Below, in pieces: positions 44,286-53,634 of a stretch of 64,000 nucleotides of DNA. The stretch's first letter is position 1; every line of letters begins with the position of its first letter. The stretch lies in the NCBI RefSeq assembly GCF_009495745.1, contig NZ_WIDQ01000002.1, positions 310,001-374,000 of the forward strand, read 5' to 3'. The position numbers were made by a program, and so were the translations under genes. The notes beneath the pieces are model-generated. The model was not told where the DNA came from, searched no databases, and saw only the letters and a list, made by a program, of their open reading frames with translations. Source of the stretch: Niveispirillum sp. SYP-B3756 (lineage in GTDB: Bacteria > Pseudomonadota > Alphaproteobacteria > Azospirillales > Azospirillaceae).

Positions 44286-44966
44286 ATGTTGATCGCCATC
44301 CCCAATGTGCTGACCCCTGAACAGGTGGGGCAGGCCCGCGCGACCCTGGATGCGGCCGATTGGGTGGATGGGAAGGGGACCGCCGGTTTCCAATCCGCCA
44401 AGGTGAAGGATAATGCCCAACTGCCGGAGAATCACCCGGTGGCGCAGGAACTGGGGCAGATGATCCTGCAGGCGCTGTCGCGCAACCTGCTCTTCATGTC
44501 GGCGGCCTTGCCGTCCCGCATCCTGCCGCCGATGTTCAACCGTTATGCGGGGGGGCAGCATTTCGGCGCCCATGTCGATAATGCCATCCGACTGGTGGCG
44601 GGCACCGGCCAGCGCCTCCGCACCGACCTGTCCTGCACCTTGTTCTTCGCCGAGCCCGACGAATATGATGGCGGGGAGTTGGTGATCGAGGATCTGTTCG
44701 GCACCCAGCAGGTGAAGCTGCCGGCCGGTCACATGGTGCTTTATCCCAGCAGCAGCCTGCACCATGTCCGGCCGGTGACGCGGGGCGCGCGCGTGTCTTC
44801 CTTCTTCTGGGTGCAAAGCATGATCCGCGATGATGCGCAGCGCCGCATCCTGTTCGATATGGATATGGCCATTGTGCGGCTGAACCAGGATGTGCCCGAC
44901 CATCCGGGTGTGCTGTCGCTGACCAACAGCTATCATAACCTGCTGCGGCTCTGGGCGGATGTGTGA
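44286..44966 (+). CDS. piuC: Fe(II)/2-oxoglutarate dioxygenase, PiuC/YbiX family
   Basis: 226 residues, the family's normal size. Metal ligands His96 and Asp98 (HFGAHVDNA) and His159 (SSLHHVRPV), with the 2-oxoglutarate arginine in VTRGAR. PKHD-type hydroxylases of this group are almost always beside Fiu-like receptors. Their substrate is not settled; modification of a siderophore or of imported catechols is proposed. Confidence 0.93.
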   Translation: MLIAIPNVLTPEQVGQARATLDAADWVDGKGTAGFQSAKVKDNAQLPENHPVAQELGQMILQALSRNLLFMSAALPSRILPPMFNRYAGGQHFGAHVDNAIRLVAGTGQRLRTDLSCTLFFAEPDEYDGGELVIEDLFGTQQVKLPAGHMVLYPSSSLHHVRPVTRGARVSSFFWVQSMIRDDAQRRILFDMDMAIVRLNQDVPDHPGVLSLTNSYHNLLRLWADV

Positions 44967-45013
44967 TGGGTGGTCGGTGTGGTCGCTGAATATTTTTGTC
45001 CGGCAGGGCTTGT

Positions 45014-45136
45014 GCCATGCGGCATGGCTTCTTACATCAGGTCAGTCTCGGGTCCGGGCCCCTCTGACGTGGTTTAACGCCACGTGATGTCGGACTCCTT
45101 GGACGAAGCTGTCGCTTGGTCGTGAAGGAGCCTGTT
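45014..45136 (+). promoter_or_regulatory. Multi-hairpin leader, candidate cis-regulatory RNA
   Basis: Four structures in 123 bases. GCCATGC-g-GCATGGC (45014-45028). A closing stem ACATCA/TGATGT (45034-45039, 45085-45090) around two arms: GTCAG/CTGAC (45041-45045, 45064-45068) and GTGG/CCAC (45069-45072, 45080-45083). Last, CTCCTT/AAGGAG with inner GAC/GTC and AAGC/GCTT stems (45094-45130), whose AAGGAG is the ribosome binding site of the 48-residue frame at 45137. No known riboswitch class recognised. Confidence 0.55.
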
Positions 45137-45283
45137 ATGACCTATCAATTGCCCTACATTATCCGCTTCGCCCAGGTTGCCACCGCGCTGCGTCGTGCGC
45201 GGGCAGGCCGGCGGTCGGGATTGTTCCGGCTGTCCTGGCCGCGTCGGCAGCGGCTGGGGGCTTGGTGGTTGGCCGCGATCTGA
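45137..45283 (+). CDS. 48-residue Arg/Trp-rich small protein or leader peptide
   Basis: ATG 45137 has GAAGGAG about 7 bases ahead and runs 48 codons to TGA. The peptide has a hydrophobic start (MTYQLPYIIRFAQVATAL) and a strongly basic middle with 11 arginines, ending WWLAAI. It ends 19 bases before the DUF4112 gene. Its ribosome binding site is inside a predicted hairpin, so it may be a regulated small protein or a leader peptide. Shape recalls DUF1127-type basic small proteins, but I cannot assign it. Confidence 0.5.
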   Translation: MTYQLPYIIRFAQVATALRRARAGRRSGLFRLSWPRRQRLGAWWLAAI

Positions 45284-45302
45284 CGCGCAAAGGCCGCCCC
45301 GA

Positions 45303-45755
45303 ATGTCCCCGCGTTTGCGCTCCTATGCCCCGGTTCTGGCAACCGGCGCTGGCTTTTCCGATCGTCACTGGCGTGTGCGGCGACGGTTGGAGCGTGTTTC
45401 CGGTCTGTTGGACAATGCCTTCCGCCTGCCCTTGCTCGGCTGGCGCTTCGGGCTGGACCCGCTGCTGAACCTGATCCCCGGTCTGGGGACGCTGGCCAGC
45501 GGCAGCATTTCCGCCTGGCTGATCCTGGAGGCGGCCCGGCTGCGGGTGCCGCGTGCCCTGCTGGTCCGCATGGCTGGGAATGTGGCGCTGGATACCGTGC
45601 TGGGGGCCATCCCCCTGGTCGGCTGGGCGGCTGATTTCGTCTTCAAGGCCAATGACCGCAATATGAGGCTGCTGCGCCGTCATCTGGATGGCGCGCATCC
45701 TTTCCGTGATCCCCGGGGTGGGCCGCTGATTGATGGCACGGCCGCCGCCCTTTGA
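45303..45755 (+). CDS. DUF4112 family membrane protein
   Basis: 150 residues. The family core LLDNAFRLPLLGWRFGLDPLLNLIPGLG and IPLVGWAADFVFKANDRNMRLL is evident, with hydrophobic segments near 50-75 and 100-120. Function unknown in the family. ATG 45303 is preferred, with AAAGG about 10 bases ahead. It follows the small basic frame and precedes the TerB-like gene on the same strand, so the three may share control from the structured leader. Confidence 0.8.
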   Translation: MSPRLRSYAPVLATGAGFSDRHWRVRRRLERVSGLLDNAFRLPLLGWRFGLDPLLNLIPGLGTLASGSISAWLILEAARLRVPRALLVRMAGNVALDTVLGAIPLVGWAADFVFKANDRNMRLLRRHLDGAHPFRDPRGGPLIDGTAAAL

Positions 45756-45796
45756 GGGATGTTTACCAAACATATAACTTGGCAGGATGTGATTCC

Positions 45797-46306
45797 ATGA
45801 GCTTGTTCAGTATGTTCAAGAGCGACAAGGGCGAGCAGATGACGCCGCACAAGGCGTTCACCATCGCCCTGATCTACACCATGGCCGCCGATGGCGAGAT
45901 GGACCCCGAAGAGGTGGGCCATCTGCTGGCGGTGATCGGCGGTGACAGCAAGGGCGGCGTTATTGGCGTTGGTGCTAATAACCAGGCCTTGCTGGACTCT
46001 GCCTTCAAATATGTCCGCAGCCACAGCCATGAACAGTTCCTGGCCGAGGCCACACCGGTGCTGACCACGGCACAGCGCCTCTGCATCCTGATGAATCTGG
46101 TGGATAGCGCGCTGGCCGACGGCGAGGCGGAGCCGGAGGAACGGGTCTTCTTCGACAAAACCCAGCAGGCTTTCGGCATCACGGATGAGGAGTTCCGGCC
46201 GTATTTTGAGGTCATCATGATGAAGAGTGACCGCTCGGTGTTCCGAGACCAGAACCACCCGATGAACCAGCCCGGTTTCAAGGTTGGCCTGTCTGGCCAG
46301 CACTGA
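45797..46306 (+). CDS. TerB-like protein
   Basis: 169 residues. A helical, acidic TerB-type fold: ALIYTMAADGEMDPEEVGHLL and LVDSALADGEAEPEERVFFDKTQQAFGI repeat the DGE motif that marks this family. TerB domains appear with metal or stress membrane systems. It sits 41 bases after DUF4112 and is followed by a strong terminator. No other ter genes are in the window. Confidence 0.82.
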   Translation: MSLFSMFKSDKGEQMTPHKAFTIALIYTMAADGEMDPEEVGHLLAVIGGDSKGGVIGVGANNQALLDSAFKYVRSHSHEQFLAEATPVLTTAQRLCILMNLVDSALADGEAEPEERVFFDKTQQAFGITDEEFRPYFEVIMMKSDRSVFRDQNHPMNQPGFKVGLSGQH

Positions 46307-46319
46307 ACCGTGCATAAAG

Positions 46320-46354
46320 GGGGTGGCGACAGCAGGTCGCCACCCCTCCCTTTT
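46320..46354. terminator. Bidirectional rho-independent terminator
   Basis: GGGGTGGCGAC (46320-46330), loop AGCAG, GTCGCCACCCC (46336-46346), then TCCCTTTT on the plus strand. It lies between the convergent TerB-like and chemoreceptor genes and may serve both. Confidence 0.9.
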
Positions 46355-46363
46355 CCGAAGTCT

Positions 46364-48322
46364 TTAAGCCGCGCGGGCATTCGCCAAGAACTGCGCCACT
46401 TGGCGCGACAGCCGGCTGGCCCCGCCGGAAAGCTCGCCGGCGGCGGTGCTCACCTGCTGCGCGGCGTCGCCGGTTTCGCTGGTGGATTGGTTCAGGCCGG
46501 TGATGTTCTGCGTCACCTCCTGCGTGCCAGCCGCAGCCTGGGTGATATTGCTGGCAATTTCCCGTGTTGCGGCCTGTTGCTCTTCCACCGCCGCGGCGAT
46601 GGCTGCCGCTGTGGAATGCACATCGCGCACCGATTGGGTGATCCCCCGCAGGGCGCTGCCCACCCGATCACTGGCGCCCTGGATTTCGGCGATCTTGTCG
46701 CGGATACGGTCGGTGGCGGTTGCCGTCTGGTTGGCCAGACCCTTCACCTCACTGGCGACCACGGCAAAGCCCTTGCCGGCCTCGCCCGCCCTTGCGGCCT
46801 CAATGGTGGCGTTCAGGGCCAGCAGGTTGGTCTGGGCGGCAATGGCATTGATCAGATCGACAACTTCCCCCACCTCGCGCGCCGCATCGGCCAGTTGCGC
46901 CACCAACGTGTCGGCATGGCCGGCATCTTCCACCGCCTTGCTGGTCCGGCCATTGGCGGCTTCCGCCTGACGACCGATTTCCTGGATGGAGGCGGCCAGT
47001 TCTTCGGTGGCGCAGGCCACCGTGGCGACATTGGTGCTGGCCTGCAGCGCGGCAGCGGCCACGGCAGCGGATTGGTCGTGGGCCCGCTCAGCCGTCTGGC
47101 TCAAGCTCACGGCGGCATTCGCCATTTCCTCGGCCGCCTGGCTGACCAGATCGACGACGCCCTTCACATTAGCCTCGAAATCGTCCGTCTGCTTCACCTG
47201 CTGGGTGATCAGTGACCAGGTCAGCATTGGGGCAACATAATTGCCGGCCGTGTCGCGGATGGCGCTGACGCGCAGATCCATCACCTCGCCGCCGACGCGG
47301 ATCTTGGCATTGTGCGGCAGGTTGGCCGGGTTGGCCAGGATGCGCCGCTGATGTTCGGGATGCTTGTGCAGGATGTCGATGGACTTGCCCACCATCTCAT
47401 CCACCTTGCAGGGCAGCAGGTTCTCAATGGTCTTCAGCACCTTCTGGCTCTGCTTGTTCATATAGGTGATGCGAAAATCATTGGCCGGGTCACAGGTCAT
47501 CACCCCCAGCGGCAATTCAGCGATCATCTGCGCCTGGGCGAAACATTGGGTCACCGTTTCCCCCAACGCATCGGTGGCGTTGGCGATACGGCCGATTTCA
47601 TCACGACGCTCCCAGCGCAAGGGGGCCACTGGTTCATTCCGGCTCAGCTTCGCCAGGATTTCCGCCACCTTGTGCAATGGTGCCGCCACCAGCCGGGACA
47701 GCAGCAGCGCCAGCAGCATGGCAAAGATGGCCACAAGGATGGCGCCGCCCCAGATGGCGACCATCGCGTGCTGCTTTTCTACTTCCGCTGCTTCGACAAT
47801 TTGGGCCAGGCGACGCTGCTCCGCGGTTAGCGCGGCAATGACAGTATCGTGCAGTTTTGCCTGCAGGGCACGGCCCGTGGGGCCGTTGGCAATTTCTTTG
47901 GCTTTGGCTACGCCATCCGGCTGCGCCATCAAGGCGATTTCCTGATCCCCCACCTTCTGCCGCCAATCTGCCGCCACGCGCGATAGATCCTGAAGCCGCT
48001 GCTGTTGTTCGGCCTCTGTTGCCAGTTGCTGCGCTTTCTGCATCGCATGTTCGAAATCACCGCCGGCTTTGCGGTACTGCTCAACAAAACTGGCATTTCC
48101 CGTGGCCATATAACCGCGCACGGAGGATTCCTGCCGCGTGCTGGCCAACTCTGCTTCTGCCAGGATCTGCAGCATTTCCTGGGACTGGCTGTTGCGCTGC
48201 AGCGCCTCATCCAACTGGTTCAGCCCGTCGGTGGTGACCATGCCAGCCCCCAGAACGACAGCGATCACCGCCCCGAAGGACACGCCCAATTTTGAAAGGA
48301 TCGAGAGATCGATCAAGCGCAT
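46364..48322 (-). CDS. Methyl-accepting chemotaxis protein with CHASE3-like, HAMP and PAS regions
   Basis: 652 residues. First helix about 12-30, a periplasmic four-helix (CHASE3-like) region to about 185, second helix 190-212, HAMP to 265, a PAS-like region ([21 protein letters not shown], 275-390), then the signalling domain with the invariant tip [20 protein letters not shown]. The PAS part inside the cell makes it able to sense internal redox or ligands too. ATG 48322 has GAGGAA ahead; ATG 48334 overlaps that signal. No che genes nearby. Confidence 0.93.
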   Translation of the reverse strand: MRLIDLSILSKLGVSFGAVIAVVLGAGMVTTDGLNQLDEALQRNSQSQEMLQILAEAELASTRQESSVRGYMATGNASFVEQYRKAGGDFEHAMQKAQQLATEAEQQQRLQDLSRVAADWRQKVGDQEIALMAQPDGVAKAKEIANGPTGRALQAKLHDTVIAALTAEQRRLAQIVEAAEVEKQHAMVAIWGGAILVAIFAMLLALLLSRLVAAPLHKVAEILAKLSRNEPVAPLRWERRDEIGRIANATDALGETVTQCFAQAQMIAELPLGVMTCDPANDFRITYMNKQSQKVLKTIENLLPCKVDEMVGKSIDILHKHPEHQRRILANPANLPHNAKIRVGGEVMDLRVSAIRDTAGNYVAPMLTWSLITQQVKQTDDFEANVKGVVDLVSQAAEEMANAAVSLSQTAERAHDQSAAVAAAALQASTNVATVACATEELAASIQEIGRQAEAANGRTSKAVEDAGHADTLVAQLADAAREVGEVVDLINAIAAQTNLLALNATIEAARAGEAGKGFAVVASEVKGLANQTATATDRIRDKIAEIQGASDRVGSALRGITQSVRDVHSTAAAIAAAVEEQQAATREIASNITQAAAGTQEVTQNITGLNQSTSETGDAAQQVSTAAGELSGGASRLSRQVAQFLANARAA

Positions 48323-48634
48323 GTTTTTCCTCATATACGGACGGTGATCGGTAGAAGATTCTATTATAGGAAAAACGTTAAACGCCTGTTTGTGGCAAAT
48401 GAAGGCCGAATCCTTACTTCGACGGTATAGCCTATACTTTAGTAGATGGTAATAATGGTTAATAAAATCTTTAAAAGAATTTCAATGAAATAGGTTCGGT
48501 GTCGTAATGAAAAATGCTCTGCTTAATATAGTATTTGGCACGGATCGTGCTGAAAGGCCCGATCCGTGCGTTGGTGGATGAGCAAAAGCCCAAGGTGGTT
48601 CACGCCTGTCCCGAAAACTCGGCTCTCAATATCC
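48323..48634. other. AT-rich intergenic region
   Basis: The most AT-rich stretch in the window, especially 48400-48540. It holds the chemoreceptor promoter, including TATAAT on the minus strand near 48365, and the hairpin at 48538-48569. I see no supported gene in it. Confidence 0.6.
48538..48569 (-). terminator. Hairpin downstream of the metal efflux operon
   Basis: GCACGGATCG (48538-48547) pairs with CGATCCGTGC (48560-48569), a 10-bp stem with a 12-base loop, about 65 bases after the last gene of the operon. An AT-rich but not T-only tail follows on the minus strand. Confidence 0.6.
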
Positions 48635-49060
48635 TCAGTGCGCGTGGCCGCCCAGTTCGAACCGGGCCTGACCTGATTTGCCGTCCTTGGTCCGCAGGCT
48701 GATCATTGCATCTGCTCCTTCCGGTGCTGTGCCATTGGCTATCAGATGGTCACCCGCCGGGGCCAGCACCAGCGTACCCTTGCGGGTGCTGCCCTGGGTG
48801 AACAGCAGGCTGGCCTGTATGCCCTCAACCGACACGGGCTTGTCGGTGGCCACATCCAGCAGATAAAGCTGAACCGTGCCATCCGCCAACACCAGTTCCG
48901 CCTCAAACCCGGCCAGCCTTTGCACGATACCGCCATGCGGGCCTTTGGCATCTGCGGCATGGGAATGATCATGGCCATGTCCGTGGGCATGATTTTCGGC
49001 CGCCAGGGCGCTGCCGGCGGTGAACAGCAGGCTGGTGGCCAGCAGGAAAATTTTCAGCAT
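48635..49060 (-). CDS. Small exported His-rich protein of the metal efflux operon
   Basis: 141 residues. Signal peptide 1-20 (ending GSALA), then HAHGHGHDHSHAADAKGPHGG, a likely metal-binding patch, and a beta-rich domain ending in GGHAH. Last gene of the operon after czcA. It probably works as a periplasmic metal carrier or buffer. No exact family recognised. Confidence 0.8.
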   Translation of the reverse strand: MLKIFLLATSLLFTAGSALAAENHAHGHGHDHSHAADAKGPHGGIVQRLAGFEAELVLADGTVQLYLLDVATDKPVSVEGIQASLLFTQGSTRKGTLVLAPAGDHLIANGTAPEGADAMISLRTKDGKSGQARFELGGHAH

Positions 49061-49126
49061 GATGAACTCCTTGTTTGATGAAAGGGAGGGGGAACCCGGC
49101 GGCGGGACCGCCGGGTGGGCAATGGT

Positions 49127-52100
49127 TCAATGAGGGGAAGCCGGCAGGGCCGGGGCATCCCCTTCCGCCTCTTCGCCCTCGCCGGCCAGCGGCCCGGCGA
49201 AGCGACGGTAGAGTGCTGGCAGTACCAGCAGGGTCAGCAAGGTGGCGGTGATCAGCCCGCCAATGACCACGGTGGCGATGGGGCGCTGCACCTCCGCCCC
49301 CGGGCTGGTGGACAGGGCCATCGGCACAAAGCCCAGGCTGGCCACCAGCGCCGTCATCAGCACCGGGCGCAGTCGGGTCTGCGCCCCCTCCCGCACCGCC
49401 TGTTCCAGTGTCCTGCCCTTGATCCGCAACTGGCGGATATAGGAAAGCATGACCAGACCGTTCAGCACGGCGATACCCGAAAGCGCGATCATGCCGACGG
49501 CGGCGGAGATGGAAAACGGCATCCCGCGCAGGAACAGGGCCAGGATGCCGCCCGTCAACGCCAGCGGCACCCCGCTGAACACCAGGGCGGCATCACGACC
49601 GGAGCCTAAGGCGCTGTAAAGCAGCAGGAAGATCAGGGCGAAACAGGCCGGCACCACCACCATCAACCGCTCACGCGCGGCGATCAGGTTTTCAAACTGG
49701 CCGCCCCAGTTGATCCAGTAACCGGCGGGCACGGTCACTTGGGTGGCGATACGGGCCTGTGCGTCGGCCACGAAGGAACCGATATCCCGACCGCGCACAT
49801 TGGCCTGTACCACGATGCGGCGTTTACCGTTTTCGCGGCTGATCTGGTTGGGGCCTTCGGCGATGTTGAAACTTGCCACCTCTCCCAATGGCACGGTGCG
49901 CACGGCGGCTTCCCCCCGGCCAGCCACCGTTTCAGCGGGCAACGGGATAGGTAACGCGGCCAGGGCGGCAGGGTCGTTGCGCAGGGCGTCCGGCAGGCGG
50001 GTGACGATATCAAACCGCCGGTCGCCCTGGTACAGCAATCCGGCTTCCAAGCCGCCCACGGCCATGGCCAGCACTTCCTGCACATCCGCGACGGACAGGC
50101 CGTAACGGGCGGCCTTGGCCCGGTCGACTTCCATATTCAGGTATGTCGCACCGGATACCTGTTCCACCCGAACATCGGCGGCACCCGGCACGGCTTGTAC
50201 GACGGCGGAGATCTGGTTGGCGGTGGCCAACAGCGTGTCGAAATCATCACCGAACAGTTTGATGGCGACATCGCCCCGCACGCCGGCCAGCAATTCGTTG
50301 AAGCGAAGCTGGATCGGCTGACTGACCTCGTAGACCTGCCCCGGCAGGGCTCCCACGGCCTTTTCCAGCCGCTTGACCAGTTCTGCCTTGGACAGCGACG
50401 GGTCCGGCCACTGGTCGCGCGGCTTCAGCATCACGAACATGTGGGAGATGCCGGGCGGCATCACGTCGGTGCCGATTTCCGCCGTCCCGGTTTTGGAGAA
50501 GGCGAAGGCCACCTCCGGGAAGGCGGTAATGGTCTTTTCGATCTCCAACTGCTGACCGGTCGCCTGATCCAGCCCGGTGCTGGGGATACGGAAGGCATTC
50601 AAGGCCAGATCACCTTCATCCAGTTGCGGGATGAATTCTTGGCCCAGTTGGTTGAAGAACAGCAGGCTGCCGCCGAAAAGCAGGGCGGCCAATGCCGCCA
50701 TCCGCAACGGTGCCTTCAACGCCTTATCCAGCAGCGGCAGATAGGCGGCGTTGGCCTTGCGGATGATGATGTTTTCCTTCTCCTCCACCTTGCCGGAAAC
50801 GAAGATGGCGATCAGGGCGGGCACGAGGGTCAGCGACAGGATGAAGGCCGCCACCAGGGCGATGATGACCGTCAGGGCCATCGGCTCGAACATCTTGCCT
50901 TCGACATCGGTAAAGGTGAGCAGCGGCAGATAAACGGTAATGATGATGGCCTGACCATAGACGGAGGGCTGAATCATCTCCTTGGCGGCGATGGTCACCT
51001 CGCTCAACCGTTCCCGCAAGCTCAGTACCCGACCGACATGGTGCTGGCGTTCGCCCAGGCGGCGCAGACAATTTTCCGCGATGATGACGGCCCCATCGAC
51101 GATCAGGCCGAAATCCAACGCGCCCAGACTCATCAGGTTGGCGCTGACACCGGCCTTAAGCATACCGGTGGCCGTCAGCAGCATGGTCACCGGGATGACC
51201 AGGGCGGTGATCAGCGCCGCCCGGATATTGCCCAGCAGCAGGAACAGCACGGCAATGACCAGCAATGCCCCTTCTGTCAGGTTCTTGGCCACGGTCTTCA
51301 CCGTGGCATTCACCAGATCGGTGCGGTCCAGCACCGTCTTGGCCATGATGCCGGCGGGCAGGGAGCGGCGGATATCCTCCAGCCTGGCATCCACGGCAGC
51401 GGCCACGGTGCGGCTGTTCTGGCCAACCAGCATCAGGGCCGTGCCCACCACGACTTCACGCCCATTTTCCGACGCGCTGCCGGTGCGCACCTCCTGCCCC
51501 GGCTGGATGGCGGCCACATCGCCCAGCCGCACCGGCACCCCCTCCCGCGTTGCCACCACCACCTGGGCGATCTGGTCGGGCGTGGCGATGCGCCCGTCCG
51601 AGCGCACGATGAACAGCTCGCCATTGCGCTCCAGTTGCCCGGCCCCCAGGCTCTGGTTGGCGCGTTCCAGCGCCCGGCCCAGCTCCGCAAAGGTCAGGTT
51701 GAAGGCGATCAGCCGGGCCGGGTCGGGCATGACATGGAACTGGCGGACATAGCCGCCGATCGTGTCCACACCGGCTACCCCCTTCACCCCCTTCATCTGG
51801 GGGGCGACGATCCAATCCTGCACCGTGCGCAGATATGTGGCCCGCTCCACCTCGCTGGTCAGGCTTTCGCCTTCCGGGGTCAGGAAGCTGCCATCGGGTT
51901 GCCAGCCGGGTTTGCCGGCCTCCGCCTTCACCGTATCGAACGGCGCATATTCCACCGTCCACATATAGACCTCGCCCAACCCGGTGGAGATCGGGCCCAT
52001 GGTAGGGGCAAGGCCGGGGGGAAGCTGTTCCTTGGCCTCCGTCAGCCGCTCGCTCACCTGCTGGCGGGCGAAATAGATATCCACCTTCTCCCCGAAAATG

Positions 52101-52384
52101 GCCGTCACCTGCGACAAGCCGTTGACGGAGATGGAGCGGGTGCTTTCCAGCCCGGCAATGCCGGCCAGGGCGGTTTCCACCGGATATGTCACCTGCTGTT
52201 CGATTTCGAACGGCGACAGGGCCGGGGCCAGCGTGGTGATCTGGATCTGGTTGTTGGTGATATCTGGAACCGCATCGATGGGCAGTTGCCGCAGCGACTG
52301 CACCCCAAAGGCGGCGGCGACCGCCACCAGCAGCACCACCAGAAAGCGGCGCTGGATGGCGAAGGTGAGGATACGTTCGATCAT
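49127..52384 (-). CDS. czcA: CzcA-type heavy-metal RND efflux pump
   Basis: 1085 residues, full RND length with 12 membrane helices and two large periplasmic loops. The fourth helix has DFGLIVDGAVIIAEN with Asp424, Asp430 and Glu437, the HME1 pattern of divalent metal (Co, Zn, Cd, Ni) pumps, unlike CusA copper/silver pumps. It pumps metal from the periplasm or cytoplasm out through CzcB and CzcC. ATG 52384 with GAGGAA is preferred to TTG 52399. It begins 11 bases after the czcB stop. Confidence 0.95.
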   Translation of the reverse strand: MIERILTFAIQRRFLVVLLVAVAAAFGVQSLRQLPIDAVPDITNNQIQITTLAPALSPFEIEQQVTYPVETALAGIAGLESTRSISVNGLSQVTAIFGEKVDIYFARQQVSERLTEAKEQLPPGLAPTMGPISTGLGEVYMWTVEYAPFDTVKAEAGKPGWQPDGSFLTPEGESLTSEVERATYLRTVQDWIVAPQMKGVKGVAGVDTIGGYVRQFHVMPDPARLIAFNLTFAELGRALERANQSLGAGQLERNGELFIVRSDGRIATPDQIAQVVVATREGVPVRLGDVAAIQPGQEVRTGSASENGREVVVGTALMLVGQNSRTVAAAVDARLEDIRRSLPAGIMAKTVLDRTDLVNATVKTVAKNLTEGALLVIAVLFLLLGNIRAALITALVIPVTMLLTATGMLKAGVSANLMSLGALDFGLIVDGAVIIAENCLRRLGERQHHVGRVLSLRERLSEVTIAAKEMIQPSVYGQAIIITVYLPLLTFTDVEGKMFEPMALTVIIALVAAFILSLTLVPALIAIFVSGKVEEKENIIIRKANAAYLPLLDKALKAPLRMAALAALLFGGSLLFFNQLGQEFIPQLDEGDLALNAFRIPSTGLDQATGQQLEIEKTITAFPEVAFAFSKTGTAEIGTDVMPPGISHMFVMLKPRDQWPDPSLSKAELVKRLEKAVGALPGQVYEVSQPIQLRFNELLAGVRGDVAIKLFGDDFDTLLATANQISAVVQAVPGAADVRVEQVSGATYLNMEVDRAKAARYGLSVADVQEVLAMAVGGLEAGLLYQGDRRFDIVTRLPDALRNDPAALAALPIPLPAETVAGRGEAAVRTVPLGEVASFNIAEGPNQISRENGKRRIVVQANVRGRDIGSFVADAQARIATQVTVPAGYWINWGGQFENLIAARERLMVVVPACFALIFLLLYSALGSGRDAALVFSGVPLALTGGILALFLRGMPFSISAAVGMIALSGIAVLNGLVMLSYIRQLRIKGRTLEQAVREGAQTRLRPVLMTALVASLGFVPMALSTSPGAEVQRPIATVVIGGLITATLLTLLVLPALYRRFAGPLAGEGEEAEGDAPALPASPH

Positions 52385-52395
52385 GCCAACGTTCC

Positions 52396-53634
52396 TCAAT
52401 GTGAATGCGAATGGGCGGCTGCCCCGCGCGATGCCTCGGCCTTCAACAGGAAGGTATTGCCGGTGGCCACCTGATCGCCGGGGAACAGGCCGAACAGCAC
52501 CTCCGCCACGCTGCTGTTACGGCGGCCGATTTCCACCACGCGCGGTTCAAACCCCTCTGGATTGCGCACAAACACCACGGTTTCGCCCTTCAGCATTTGC
52601 AGGGCAGAGGCGGGCACGGTGAGATCCGCCGGTTCCCCGCCACCGGTTTCAATGGCACCGCTGGTGAAATCACCGGGGCGCCAGTGGCCTTCGGCATTAT
52701 CCACCTGCGCCACCACGCGGGCGGCACCCGTGGCCGGGTCGATGGTGGGGGCGACGAAGATCACCTTTCCGTCGCCCTGCTGGCCATGATGGCCCTTCAA
52801 TACCAGCCGCTGGCCCTCCCGCACCTGGGGCAGGTCGGCGGCATAGACGGGCAGTTCCACCCAGACCTGTGACAGGTCGGCAATGGCAAAGGCCTCCTTC
52901 TCCGCCGCCACCAGCTCCCCGCGCTGCAGGTTGCGGGCGGTGATGCGCCCCGCGATGGGGGCCCGCAATTCCAGCCGGGCCAGGCTGGCGGGGTTCTGGC
53001 TGGGCAAAGCCTTGATATCGCTGGCACTCAGGCCCAGTGCGCCCAGCCGCTGGCGGGCGGCATCCAGGCTGATCCGGGCGGTTTCGGCATTGGTGCGGGC
53101 GTCCAGATAATCCTGCTCGGCCGAGATTTTCTTGCGCCAGAGGTCTTCCTCGCGTTTCAGGGTGCCGGCGGCCAGCCCCTCCTGACGCTGGGCGGAAAGA
53201 TAGGCGGCCTTGGCGTCGGCCATCTCGGTACTGTCCAGCACGGCCAGCACCTCGCCCGCCGCCACCCTGTCGCCCAGCCGCTTGGGCAGATCCACCACCA
53301 CGCCGGGAAGGCGGGTGGTAACGCTGCTCATCCGGTCGGCATCGGCGGTGATGCTGCCCATCACCCGCACCTCGCCGGTGACGGCGGCGGGGCCGGCGGC
53401 GACAAGGTTGATCTTGGCCTTGGCAATCTGCTCTGTCGTCAGATGCACATTGCCGTCGCTTTCCTCCTCCTCGCCATGCGCATGGCCGCCTTCGGCAGCG
53501 TGGTTGTGGCCATCGCCCTCGGCGTGTTTTTCGTCCTTGGGCGCGTGGTCGCCGGGACCGGCGAAGGCATGGGGTGCGCCGCTGGTGGCCAGGGCTGCCA
53601 GACAGACACCGATCAGCAGGAAATTCTTGGTCAT
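52396..53634 (-). CDS. czcB: CzcB-type periplasmic adaptor (membrane fusion protein)
   Basis: 412 residues. Signal peptide about 1-25, then a His/Asp/Glu-rich segment (30-60: HAPKDEKHAEGDGHNHAAEG) likely to bind metal, HlyD-type barrel-sandwich and helical hairpin (GVVVDLPKRLGDRVAAGEVLAVLD ... AEQDYLDARTNAETARISLD), and a His tail HSHSH. It joins CzcA to the outer-membrane channel. Its start overlaps the czcC stop by 4 bases. Confidence 0.94.
   Translation of the reverse strand: MTKNFLLIGVCLAALATSGAPHAFAGPGDHAPKDEKHAEGDGHNHAAEGGHAHGEEEESDGNVHLTTEQIAKAKINLVAAGPAAVTGEVRVMGSITADADRMSSVTTRLPGVVVDLPKRLGDRVAAGEVLAVLDSTEMADAKAAYLSAQRQEGLAAGTLKREEDLWRKKISAEQDYLDARTNAETARISLDAARQRLGALGLSASDIKALPSQNPASLARLELRAPIAGRITARNLQRGELVAAEKEAFAIADLSQVWVELPVYAADLPQVREGQRLVLKGHHGQQGDGKVIFVAPTIDPATGAARVVAQVDNAEGHWRPGDFTSGAIETGGGEPADLTVPASALQMLKGETVVFVRNPEGFEPRVVEIGRRNSSVAEVLFGLFPGDQVATGNTFLLKAEASRGAAAHSHSH

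Noticed and set aside
45000-45136. SRP RNA, 6S RNA or a known riboswitch in the leader
   Set aside because: Conserved cores of these RNAs (for example the SRP tetraloop region or TPP and cobalamin boxes) are not present.
51000-51200. CusA (copper/silver) identity for the RND pump
   Set aside because: The fourth helix has the DFG-DGA-EN pattern of divalent-metal pumps, not the copper-type motif, so CzcA is a better name.
50195-52474. 759-codon plus-strand open frame opposite czcA
   Set aside because: Antisense to a complete RND pump with conserved motifs. No ribosome site or domain.
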